Translations under genes and position numbers: made by a program
In this document: positions 1 through 7,943 of the stretch, one piece after another
How positions within the stretch are numbered: the stretch's first letter is position 1
How the letters are laid out: every line of letters begins with the position of its first letter
The notes under the pieces: model-generated
The model's database searches: none
The model's input: the letters and a program-made list of their open reading frames with translations, nothing else
What the model was told of the DNA's origin: nothing
From: Planctomycetota bacterium
GTDB taxonomy: Bacteria > Planctomycetota > UBA1135 > GCA-002686595
NCBI GenBank assembly: GCA_016220085.1
Contig: JACRIN010000015.1
Coordinates: 1-64,000, forward strand
DNA length: 64,000 nt
Reading direction: 5' to 3'

Positions 1-116
1 ACAACCGCATTCGCATGATCGCCCACCGTGCCTTCGGCTTTCACGATCACGTCGCGCTCAGCGCCATGATCTTCCTCTGCTGCTCAGGCATCGTCCTCAA
101 ACCGCCGCTCCCGTGA
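1..116 (+). CDS. ISL3-family transposase, C-terminal fragment
   Basis: The window opens inside a reading frame (codons from base 3) that ends at TGA 114-116. Its 37 visible residues include NRIRMIAHRAFGFHDH followed by a small hydrophobic stretch with CC, and match my memory of ISL3-family transposase C-termini (N.IR.IAR.AFGF...). The catalytic DDE core lies upstream of the window, so I cannot tell whether the element is complete. The short sequence just after the stop looks like the element's right end. The family call rests on tail similarity only. Confidence 0.6.
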   Translation, partial: NRIRMIAHRAFGFHDHVALSAMIFLCCSGIVLKPPLP

Positions 117-139
117 CCCACTCAAGCTGGAGGAGAGCC
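117..139 (+). repeat. Probable right terminal repeat of the ISL3-type element
   Basis: Directly after the transposase stop, the reverse complement of this stretch begins GGCTCTCCTCC. GGCTCT is the usual outer end of ISL3-family inverted repeats. If the element ends at 139, the next 8 bases (GAGATTCT, 140-147) would be one copy of the expected 8-bp target duplication. The other end is outside the window, so this is unconfirmed. Confidence 0.45.
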
Positions 140-216
140 GAGATTCTTGAGTTCAGCCGCGTTGCGATCCTCGTCCCCCGGGACTCGTTACGCCCGCGTC
201 ACACAGGGTTCCGCAA

Positions 217-1415
217 ATGCCGCCAACCGCTTTCCGCCCGCACGTCTTGGGTATCTTTCTGTGAGCGTTCTCGATGTGCGTTGGCAATCCAGCGCGCGCG
301 CAGGTGATCAACGACCCGGACCCGCAGTGCGCTCAAGTTGTGCATGCTTGGGTCGATCCTGGCTTGGGTCTCGATCCGCCCGCCGGAGCGCTCACCTCTC
401 AGGTCAACGATCCGGACCGACCCTATCGTCGGCTGCAGACGGCGATCGACGCCCTTCAGTGGCACCTCAACAACACGTATCAGGGCCCGCCGGCGCAGAA
501 GACCGTCGGACTCGTCCACGCGATTCCTGGCCTGTACGGCCCGCATGCGGGCGGCAGCGGGGATCTCCTGCCGATTGTCATGCGTGACCGAGTCCACGTG
601 CAGGGAACCAGTACTCGTGCTTGCGTGCTGCGCGGGGTCGGCATTGCGAACACGCACGTGTTCTGGCCGAGTAGCCCCATCTCGGGCGGATTCCCCACGC
701 TCCGCGAGGTGTTGGTCACGTGGCAGGCGGCTGTGCCCGCAGCGCCACTACCCAGCGAAACGACGCCTCCTGCATGGTCTGATCAGCCGGACACGCGCGA
801 GTTCATCGACTCCTGGACCTTTCAGGGTGGCGAGGTTCAGATGTACATCGGCGACGTCGCTGCGGGGAATTGGGAGATCAACGCCCGCATCTCGAACTGT
901 GTGTTCGACCTTCGAAGTGGGTGGAAGGTCACTCCGTCGAGCCCTGGCACCGTGACTGGACCCTACTTCGCTATCATGCTGCTTTCGACTTTCTGGGAGT
1001 CCGATTCAGGCCTCGCGGATCCACGCGGATACTTCGACCGAAAGGCGGTCATAGCCAACAACACATTCGTATTCGCCGAGTGGGCCCGGGCCGACGCGAA
1101 TTCGCCCCCGTCATGGATACACGATAGCCGCCAGGAGGCGGTCGGGATAATTGATGTCGTGAATCCCGGGTGTCAGACCTCCGGATCGATGACGATCGCA
1201 GATGCCGCGCAAGAACTGCGAGGCGTATCCAACCCACTGATAGTCAACAATCTGTTTCGCACACGTCCAGCGAACCCGACGGCCCCGACGAAACCCATGG
1301 CGATGGTGGGAATCGACGCGCGGGACACACTGGCTTCGAATGGTGGTCCGTACCGCGAGTCAAATGTTTTTGCTGCTGATCGGGTTGGCTGCAGTACTGA
1401 TCTTTGCGTGATTTA
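217..1415 (+). pseudogene. Secreted right-handed beta-helix protein, 5' part, disrupted
   Basis: From ATG 217 the frame reads MPPTAFRPHVLGIFL, then TGA (262-264), then continues in the same frame through AFSMCVGNPARAQV and about 380 further residues to the IS630 insertion at 1414-1415. The N-terminus looks like a signal peptide with cleavage after ARA, interrupted by one stop codon. If expressed, translation could restart only at ATG 274, without an export signal. The body has short beta-helix-like turns (ISNCVF, IANNTF, IVNNLF), as in parallel beta-helix surface proteins. The rest of the gene is at 2517-3633. Substrate and role are unknown. Confidence 0.7.
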
Positions 1416-2514
1416 GGGCGATGTTTTCCCGATCGCTGCCGATGGAATGGAGTATGGTGGCGATCATGACTGAGAGGGATGCGCGCAGCCTCGACCACGC
1501 GACGCTCGAGGAGATGCGGCGGCTGGGTGTGTCGCGAGTGCTTGCGGGCGAGAGCCAAGTCGCGGTGGCCGCTAGTCTGCAAGTCAACTTGCATACGGTT
1601 TCGAAGTGGATGCGCAAGTACCGCGCAGGGGGAGCCGATGCATTGACGAGCACGAAGGCTCCCGGTCCGCCGCGCACCTTGTCTGACAGTCAGCTTGCGA
1701 AACTGCGGCGCATCGTGATCGGGAAGAATCCTCGTCAGCTGCACTTCGGACCCGCGCTTTGGACCCTGAGCTTGGTCGGAGAGCTCATCGAACAGCTCTT
1801 CAGCGTGGTTCATCACGCGTCGACGATTTCCCGCCTGCTGCACGGGATGGGCATCACGCCGCAAGTTCCCACCAAGCGCTCCACTCGTCGAGACGAGCAG
1901 GAAATCCAGCATTGGATCCGCAGCGAGTTCCCGAAGATCGTTCGAGAGCGGGATCGACTGCAAGCTACGCTGCTTTTCTCCGATGAAACGGGCGTCCACG
2001 AGGACGGTCCGGTTGGCCGCACCTGGGGTGAACGTGGCAAAACGCCGCTCGTCAAGATCAGCGGAACCCGCCGGCGCGTCAACGTGATCTCTGCGCTGAG
2101 CCCGCGAGGAAGACTGTGGTTTCGCTGCTACGGAGGAACTCTCACGGCGACGCGCTTCGTCGAATTCCTGCAGTCGTTGCTCGACGACACGAGCAAGCCG
2201 ATCGTCTTGGTGATCGATCGCCACCCGGCTCACGTCGCGGCGTGCACGCGCCGCTTCATTCAGGCAAATCGCAGGAGGCTGCGAGTCCACTACCTTCCCG
2301 GTTACGCGCCCGAGCTCAATCCAGACGAACACGTGTGGTCGTATCTGAAGGGCGCGTTTCGACGCGATCCGCTTGATGCCGACGAACGAATCGAAGAAGT
2401 CGTCGGACAGGAAATGAGTAAGCTGCAAAGCAATCCCCGGACGGTGAAGAGCTTCTTCGATCATCCCGAGGTCCGTTACGTCAAAGCGGCGCTGGGGTGG
2501 TGATCATGGCCCCA
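1416..2514 (+). mobile_element. IS630-family insertion sequence flanked by TA
   Basis: A TA at 1414-1415 and another at 2515-2516 flank an approximately 1.1-kb segment holding one IS630-type transposase. IS630 elements duplicate a TA target. Joining the flanks with a single TA gives the codon TAC in the shared frame of both beta-helix fragments and restores one continuous gene, which fixes the boundaries well. The ends are only weakly similar as inverted repeats: GGGCGATGTTTTCC on the left and TGGGGCCATGATCACC as the right-end reverse complement, with a 2-nt offset. Confidence 0.8.
1466..2503 (+). CDS. IS630-family transposase
   Basis: A 345-residue DDE transposase of usual family length. 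The N-terminal third carries a helix-turn-helix region (VAASLQVNLHTVSKWMRKY). The catalytic triad is visible as D in FSDETGVHED, D in VLVIDRHPAH, and E in LNPDEHVWSYLK; this last NP.E block is characteristic of IS630/Tc1-mariner enzymes. ATG 1466 is preferred because the residues after it begin a normal N-terminus; in-frame ATGs at 1421 and 1442 are possible. The frame is intact, so the element may be mobile. It lies in the same orientation as the gene it interrupts. Confidence 0.9.
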   Translation: MTERDARSLDHATLEEMRRLGVSRVLAGESQVAVAASLQVNLHTVSKWMRKYRAGGADALTSTKAPGPPRTLSDSQLAKLRRIVIGKNPRQLHFGPALWTLSLVGELIEQLFSVVHHASTISRLLHGMGITPQVPTKRSTRRDEQEIQHWIRSEFPKIVRERDRLQATLLFSDETGVHEDGPVGRTWGERGKTPLVKISGTRRRVNVISALSPRGRLWFRCYGGTLTATRFVEFLQSLLDDTSKPIVLVIDRHPAHVAACTRRFIQANRRRLRVHYLPGYAPELNPDEHVWSYLKGAFRRDPLDADERIEEVVGQEMSKLQSNPRTVKSFFDHPEVRYVKAALGW

Positions 2515-2516
2515 TA

Positions 2517-3633
2517 CCACGCAATCCTCAGTAACGGGAACGCGAGCGCTGGCACCGCGTTCTCCAAGGTCGTTTGGTCTTTTGATGTCTCACAGGCATG
2601 GAATCCAACTGCGACTCACGCCGTCCCAATCGTTTACTGCGCGCCGAACGCCCCCGGCTTTATCGGCCTGGGTAGCTGCGGTGGAACCGGTGGCAGTTCT
2701 CAATGCGTCGTTCCCGCTCTGTGCTACTCGCCGCCCCCGACTCAACCGCAGATCGTTCCACCGGCGTCGGCTTTGCGGCTGTGGAATGGCACAGGCTCGG
2801 CTGGAAACCCGGAGTATGATCCAGCTTTCGTCGGAGAGTACGTCAACACATTCTTGAGTCCGGCGCCGTACTACGCGTATCGGGACTGGCGCCTGCTGCC
2901 AGGATCCGGACTGCAGAATCTCGGTATCCACGCTGCGGCAGGACAATCACCGACTCCGTCACTTCTCGCGCAAAACGGAACGCGCTTCAACGAGGCGCTT
3001 TGCGACGAACTACGGCTTTTCGACTTGGATGGCGAGGGCTGGGGTAACCCACGTGTTGTTGGGGGAGAGGTCGACGTTGGGTTCGACGAGGTGCATGGTC
3101 TGATCATGGCGGGCAACTGGTCGAACGACTCCATAAGTCACAATTTGACTACCCCGTTGTCGGTCAGCGCGCAACAAGGTTCTGCGAGCCGTACTCTGGT
3201 TGTTCCGCCTTTGTTCGCGGGTGTCACCCTTTCTATAAGCGCGACGCAAAGACAGTCGTTCCCGATTCTATTCCCGCTCCCTGGCTGGAGTACGCCACCT
3301 GCCGCACTCTCAAGCCTAATTGTGGACCCCACGCTCAATGACCCGGACTTCCGGACCAGGTTCATCAACTTGAGTGGACCCTTAGTGTCCGGCATTCCAC
3401 CAACCGTCCTAGTGAGTATGCTTCCGACTCCCTACAGTCCGCTTTCTGGTGCGACGCCGCAGTTACTTCAGTTCGCGGCGACAACTTTCGTAGACGTCGA
3501 GCCGCCGTTATCGAGCGGGCCCTTCGCCGGTCAGATCCCAGCAAGGTACTTGAATATTCAAGGCGTCTTCTCGGACGACTTCTTCTCGACGCACTGGACT
3601 CGATGGACCAATCTCCAATTTGAATACAGGTGA
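2517..3633 (+). pseudogene. Secreted beta-helix protein, 3' part, cut off by IS630
   Basis: This is the continuation of the frame at 217-1415. Starting with the TAC codon formed at the repaired TA site, it runs about 370 residues to TGA 3631-3633. It carries Gly/Ser/Pro-rich beta-type sequence (YHAILSNGNASAG near the junction) and ends FEYR. An in-frame GTG at 2497 inside the IS could allow low-level translation, but the product would lack any signal peptide. The whole ancestral product would be about 771 residues. It resembles large Planctomycete secreted proteins in overall style; I do not recognise a named C-terminal domain. Confidence 0.65.
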
Positions 3634-4916
3634 TCGCTGTGATATTTGGAGCTCACTTTACCCGCGTGATCTGTGTCGGGAGTCTGATCGCGGTCGCACT
3701 CCTCGTTTGCCCGCGAGTTGTGATCGCGCACGGCAGGGCGAACGCGAACGTCGGAATGCCGGCCCCGCAGATCGCCGCTACCGAACAGCTCTGGGCTTAC
3801 TCGGGGGGAGCGCCCGCGTACCTGTACCGGCTCGATTCCTCCACCGGAGTGTGGGACGGATTCTACTCGACCGTACAGCACGTGTACGGCGCTTGGGCTC
3901 TCGCCGAGAGCGGCGGTCGACTGCTGATGTTCGACGGCGTCGGTGCATCGTCGTACCACCCGCCGTTCTCGGCGCTCGTCGAGTTGACCCCGGCAAGTGG
4001 CGGTCACTTTCAAGTCGGTCCAGTGGGCCCACCCCAGGTGACGTCGCCATCGCTGGAACGCGATCCTTCGACGGGTGCCGTGTACGCGATCATCGAGCAA
4101 CGGCTCTATGCGATGGATGAGGCAACCGGCGAGGCAACGCTGATCGCGGCGCTCAACGGCGCGACCGACGGCTTCTGCGGCCTCGCGATCGATCGAGGCG
4201 GTAGCGCCGTACTGAGCGGAGTGAACGGCCCGCGTCTGTACTCCCTGGACCTCCAAACCGCGCGTGTGACGCTCATCGGCAACCTAGGGATCGGCCCCGG
4301 TCAGTTCTATGACCTCGCGTTTCGTGCCGATGGCAGCCTCTGGGGGAGCTTCGTCGACTGGGCGTTTTCGGCGCAGAAGTCCGGCCTGTACGAGATCGAT
4401 GTTCGAGAGCTGAGCTACGTGAAGCGTGTATCCCAGTCCGCGCCCTACCCCGGCATCGCGTTCATGCCGATGCCGGAGGTCACGGCCTACTGCACGACGA
4501 AGCAGAATTCGAGCGGCTGCACTCCGTCGGTCCAGGTCGCCGGCGTGCCAAGCGTCGGCGCGAAGTGGGGGTTTGACCTCACGGCGACGAACCTGATCAA
4601 TCGAGTTCCAGGTCAACTGCTCTACGGTGTGCGTGGCCGCGACTTCCGGCCGTTCCACGGGGGTGCTCTCTGCATCGCCCCGCCGGTGCAACGCATGCCG
4701 CTCCAGTCGACCGGTGGCAGCGCGAGCAGCAGCCATGATTGCTCGGGCTCGCTCGCGATCGACGTCAACACGTTCGTCTGGTTGGGCGGAGGCGATCCGC
4801 TTCTGCGAGTGCCCGGCACGACCGTCGACGCGCAGTGGCTCTCTCGCGACCCGGGTTTCGCGCCGCCGCTCGACGCGTCCCTGACACCCGCGATCGAGTT
4901 CGTCGTCGCGCCCTGA
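3630..4916 (+). CDS. Secreted propeller-like protein with Planctomycete C-terminal module
   Basis: A 428-residue protein starting at GTG 3630 and overlapping the preceding stop by 4 bp; GTG 3639 is an alternative start. Residues 1-35 form a signal peptide (SLIAVALLVCPRVVIAHG). Residues about 45-285 contain repeated blocks such as YLYRLDSSTG, LYAMDEATGEATLI and LYSLDLQTARVTLIG, the strand-turn pattern of beta-propellers. From about residue 290 a Cys-containing module (YCTTKQNSSGCTPS ... GGALCIAPP ... CSGSLAIDVN ... LSRDPGF) matches a C-terminal domain I associate with Planctomycete exported proteins. It was probably cotranscribed with the broken beta-helix gene. Ligand unknown. Confidence 0.7.
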   Translation: MIAVIFGAHFTRVICVGSLIAVALLVCPRVVIAHGRANANVGMPAPQIAATEQLWAYSGGAPAYLYRLDSSTGVWDGFYSTVQHVYGAWALAESGGRLLMFDGVGASSYHPPFSALVELTPASGGHFQVGPVGPPQVTSPSLERDPSTGAVYAIIEQRLYAMDEATGEATLIAALNGATDGFCGLAIDRGGSAVLSGVNGPRLYSLDLQTARVTLIGNLGIGPGQFYDLAFRADGSLWGSFVDWAFSAQKSGLYEIDVRELSYVKRVSQSAPYPGIAFMPMPEVTAYCTTKQNSSGCTPSVQVAGVPSVGAKWGFDLTATNLINRVPGQLLYGVRGRDFRPFHGGALCIAPPVQRMPLQSTGGSASSSHDCSGSLAIDVNTFVWLGGGDPLLRVPGTTVDAQWLSRDPGFAPPLDASLTPAIEFVVAP

Positions 4917-4932
4917 CCCCGAACGCGGGGGA

Positions 4933-4962
4933 AGCGTGCGTCGTCGCGTCGTGGCGCACGCT
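4933..4962. terminator. Hairpin between convergent genes
   Basis: AGCGTGCG at 4933-4940 pairs perfectly with CGCACGCT at 4955-4962 across a 14-nt loop. It sits between the stops of two convergent genes (4916 plus, 4962 minus). There is no T-tract, so function as an intrinsic terminator is inferred from position only. Confidence 0.4.
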
Positions 4963-5168
4963 CAACGGCGCGCGTAGCCGAGGCCCTTCACCACCTCGAG
5001 GATCTCGCTCCAGTTCGGGAACGGGCGCGCGTGTTGACGCTTGTACGCGTCGATCGCGGTGATGAATTCGATCACCTCCGCCGTCATCTCGTCCGGGCTC
5101 TGCGGTTTGGCCTCGAACTTCATCGGGGCGGACTTCTTCGGAGCGGCGGTCTTTTTCTTGGGGCTCAT
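4962..5168 (-). CDS. Small conserved-looking protein of unknown function
   Basis: A 68-residue protein if started at ATG 5168 (MSPKKKTAAPKK). An upstream in-frame ATG at 5243 would add 25 residues of poor quality. The N-terminal 20 residues are Lys/Ala/Pro-rich and probably disordered. The remainder (EVIEFITAIDAYKRQHARPF and WSEILEVVKGLGY) looks like a compact helical domain with aromatic and charged positions. I recall similar short proteins in Planctomycetes but know no function. It faces away from the secreted genes and lies 165 bp from mtnA, so it may have its own promoter. Confidence 0.55.
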   Translation of the reverse strand: MSPKKKTAAPKKSAPMKFEAKPQSPDEMTAEVIEFITAIDAYKRQHARPFPNWSEILEVVKGLGYARR

Positions 5169-5333
5169 CGCGATCGGGGGTGCGGAGCAAGGAGTGCAGC
5201 TCTCGGGCACACCATTTCCCGAGGCGAGCCCGTCGATCGGCACGCCGACCTCGCGATCTCAAGCCAAACGCTCGCGGGAACTTCTTTCGAGCGGCGCACT
5301 CCTCCGACGGACGCGCCCGCGCGATGCGACCGG

Positions 5334-6401
5334 CTAGAGCCGGCCGCCCTTCTTCAGCGCCGCTTCGACGCGCGCGGTCGTCGGCCGTTCGATGATGCCG
5401 ACCTCGGTGATGATGCCGCGGATCAAGCGCGCGGGCGTCACGTCGAACGCGGGGTTGTAGACCTTGACGCCGACCGGCGCGGTGCGCTTGCCGAAGCCCT
5501 CGGTGATCTCCTCGGCGCCGCGCTCCTCGATCGGGATTTGGTCGCCGTGCGCGATCTTCTCGTCGAACGTCGACAGCGGCGCGCAGACGTAGAACGGGAT
5601 CCCGTGCTCCTTCGCGAGCACCGCGACCGAGTACGTGCCGATCTTGTTCGCGGTGTCGCCGTTCTTCGCGATGCGGTCCGCGCCGACGAACACGGCGTCG
5701 ATCCGGCCTTCGAACATCACGCGGCCCGCCATGCTGTCGGTGATCAGCGTGACGTCGATCTTCGACTCGAAGAGCTCCCACGCGGTCAGCCGCGCGCCTT
5801 GGAGCAGCGGCCGCGTCTCGTCCGCGAACACCTTGATCGTCTTGCCTTGGTCGCGCGCGACGTAGATCGGCGCGAGCGCGGTGCCGTAGTCCGCGGTCGC
5901 GAGCGCGCCGGCGTTGCAGTGGGTGAGCACCGTCGCGCCGTCCTTCAGGAGCTCCGCGCCGATCGCGCCGATCTTGCGGCAAATCTCGCCGTCCTCGCGC
6001 CAGATCCGCTGCGCCTCGTCGAAGAGACCGTCGACGATCTCCTTGCCGCTCTTCTTCGCGGCGTGATCGCGCGTCGCTCGCGCTTGCATCCGTTCGAGCG
6101 CCCAAAATAGGTTGACCGCGGTCGGCCGCGCGCGCGCGAGCCACGCACACGTCTCCTTCGTCCGTCCGAGCACGTCGTCCGCTTGCTTGTCGGCGTGCGC
6201 TTGGATGCCGAGCAGCACGCCGAAGCCGGCGGCGACTCCGATCGCGGGTGCGCCGCGGACGGCGAGGCGCTTGATCGCGTCGAACATCTGCTCGACGGTC
6301 TTCAGGTCGAGGAGCTTCGTCTCCGTCGGGAGGAGCGTCTGATCGATGATGCGGGCGAAGCCGGGACGGCTGCCCTCCCAGTGGATGGTGTCGACGGTCA
6401 T
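5334..6401 (-). CDS. mtnA: S-methyl-5-thioribose-1-phosphate isomerase
   Basis: A 355-residue cytosolic enzyme that converts methylthioribose-1-phosphate to methylthioribulose-1-phosphate in the methionine salvage pathway. It has full family length from ATG 6401. Visible family motifs are LAVRGAPAIGVAAGFG near residue 50, the catalytic-cysteine block THCNAGALAT, and the catalytic-aspartate block GADRIAKNGDTANKIGTY. The related eIF2B-alpha regulatory subunits lack this Cys/Asp pair, which supports the isomerase call. It lies 48 bp downstream of purE on the same strand and may share its transcript. No other salvage gene is in the window. Confidence 0.93.
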   Translation of the reverse strand: MTVDTIHWEGSRPGFARIIDQTLLPTETKLLDLKTVEQMFDAIKRLAVRGAPAIGVAAGFGVLLGIQAHADKQADDVLGRTKETCAWLARARPTAVNLFWALERMQARATRDHAAKKSGKEIVDGLFDEAQRIWREDGEICRKIGAIGAELLKDGATVLTHCNAGALATADYGTALAPIYVARDQGKTIKVFADETRPLLQGARLTAWELFESKIDVTLITDSMAGRVMFEGRIDAVFVGADRIAKNGDTANKIGTYSVAVLAKEHGIPFYVCAPLSTFDEKIAHGDQIPIEERGAEEITEGFGKRTAPVGVKVYNPAFDVTPARLIRGIITEVGIIERPTTARVEAALKKGGRL

Positions 6402-6449
6402 GGTGGGGGCTCGGAGATGGGTGGAGAGAAAGAGCGCGGGGTTTCGGAG

Positions 6450-6944
6450 CTACCGCAGCTTGGACTGGAGCGCGGCGTCCTTCTCCGCGACCTTCTTCGC
6501 CATGTCGGCGCGATGCTGGGCGAGCTTCGGCGCGAGCTCGGGGTGCGCCAGCGCCAGGATGCGCAGCGCGAACAGCGCCGCGTTCAACGGTCCGCCGCCG
6601 CCGACCGCGACCGCGGCGACCGGCACGCCGCCGGGCATCTGGACGGTCGAGAGCAGCGCGTCGAGCCCGCCGAGCGGCGGATTGTCGATCGGGATGCCGA
6701 TCACCGGCAGGTCCGTGTGGGCCGCGACGACGCCGGCGAGGTGCGCTGCGCCGCCCGCGGCGCAGATCAGGACCTCGACGCCGCGCGCGGGGGCGCCTTC
6801 GACGAACTCGACCACTTGCTTCGGCGTGCGGTGCGCGGAGAGCACGCGAGCCTCGACGGCGACGCCGTGCTTCTTCAACTCCGCGGCGCAGGGTTCGAGC
6901 CGGCTCCAATCGGAATCGGAGCCCATCAGGATCGCGACCTTCAC
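6450..6944 (-). CDS. purE: N5-carboxyaminoimidazole ribonucleotide mutase
   Basis: A 164-residue class I PurE that converts N5-CAIR to CAIR in de novo purine synthesis. It starts at GTG 6944, whose GTGA overlaps the purC stop. The N-terminal loop MGSDSDW, the SAHRTP motif with the catalytic histidine, and the glycine loop AAGGAAHLAG followed by LPVIGIPI are all present. Translational coupling to purC places two consecutive purine steps together. Class I PurE normally works with PurK; no purK is visible in the window. Confidence 0.94.
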   Translation of the reverse strand: MKVAILMGSDSDWSRLEPCAAELKKHGVAVEARVLSAHRTPKQVVEFVEGAPARGVEVLICAAGGAAHLAGVVAAHTDLPVIGIPIDNPPLGGLDALLSTVQMPGGVPVAAVAVGGGGPLNAALFALRILALAHPELAPKLAQHRADMAKKVAEKDAALQSKLR

Positions 6945-7858
6945 GCGCTCACCCCCGCCGGCAATCGGCCGGTGATCTTCTTGCAGACCTCCAGGTACTT
7001 CGAAGCGGTGCGCTCGAGCACGTCTTGCGACAGCGTCGGCGCGGGGTATTGCTTGTTCCAGTCGAGCGTCTCGAGCCAGTCGCGCAGGATCTGCTTGTCG
7101 TAGCTCGGCGGATTCTGGCCGGGGACGACGCGGTCGGCCGGCCACAAACGCGACGAATCGGGCGTCAACGCTTCGTCGATCAGGATCACCTTGTCGCGCC
7201 AGACGCCGAACTCGAACTTGGTGTCGGCGAGCAGGATGCCGTGGCGGGCGAGCACGTCGCCGGCGCGCTTGAACAGCGCGATCGACGCATGCGCGCACGG
7301 CTCGTAGATCGCGGCGCCGACGCGAGCCTTGGCCTCGGCCGGCGAGATCGGCAGATCGTGGCCGCTCTCCTCCTTGGTGGTCGGCGTCAAGATCGGCTCG
7401 GGCAAGCGCGAGGAGTTCTGCAGGCCGGCGGGCAACGGCACGCCGCACACGCTCTGCACCTTCTGGTACTCCTTCCAACCCGAGCCCGCGAGGTAGCCGC
7501 GCACGACCCACTCGATGGTGGTCGGTTTCGCGCGGCGCACCACCATCACGCGGCCGCGCAGCCGATCGCGCCACTCGCGCGGGAGCGCGGCGACGTCGTC
7601 GACCGAGGTGCTGATCAAGTGGTTCTCGATCACGTCGCGCGTCACTTCGAACCAGTACGCGGTGATCGCGGTCAGCACCAGGCCCTTGTGCGGGATGCCC
7701 TCGTTCATCACGACGTCGAACGCGGAGACGCGATCGCTGGTGACGAAGAGCAGTCGCTCCGCGTCGATCTCGTAGATGTCGCGCACCTTGCCGGAAGCGA
7801 TCCACTTCACGCCGGGAATCTGTCGCTCGCGGCCCAGATAGGTCGTTTGGACGGTCAT
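6941..7858 (-). CDS. purC: Phosphoribosylaminoimidazole-succinocarboxamide synthase
   Basis: A 305-residue SAICAR synthetase that joins CAIR with aspartate using ATP. It starts at ATG 7858, giving MTVQTTYLGRERQIPG; the longer open frame upstream runs through aroA and is a shadow. Motifs include GKVRDIYEI, SDRVSAFD, the VRGYLAGSGWKEYQ region, TPTTKEESGHD and LADTKFEFG. The length matches the longer, yeast-like form of PurC. It overlaps purE by 4 bp and is divergently transcribed from aroA, with only about 85 bp between the preferred starts. Confidence 0.95.
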   Translation of the reverse strand: MTVQTTYLGRERQIPGVKWIASGKVRDIYEIDAERLLFVTSDRVSAFDVVMNEGIPHKGLVLTAITAYWFEVTRDVIENHLISTSVDDVAALPREWRDRLRGRVMVVRRAKPTTIEWVVRGYLAGSGWKEYQKVQSVCGVPLPAGLQNSSRLPEPILTPTTKEESGHDLPISPAEAKARVGAAIYEPCAHASIALFKRAGDVLARHGILLADTKFEFGVWRDKVILIDEALTPDSSRLWPADRVVPGQNPPSYDKQILRDWLETLDWNKQYPAPTLSQDVLERTASKYLEVCKKITGRLPAGVSA

Positions 7859-7943
7859 GGAACTCGGTTTCCTCGTGGGGGTCGCGGAGTATGACCACGT
7901 CCGCGCGGAGCTACAATCGCCGGCCGCGACGAAGGCGACCGAC

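Noticed and set aside
7857-7943. aroA start at ATG 7857
   Set aside because: It would overlap the purC start codon and add residues without similarity; GTG 7944 lies just before the conserved region.
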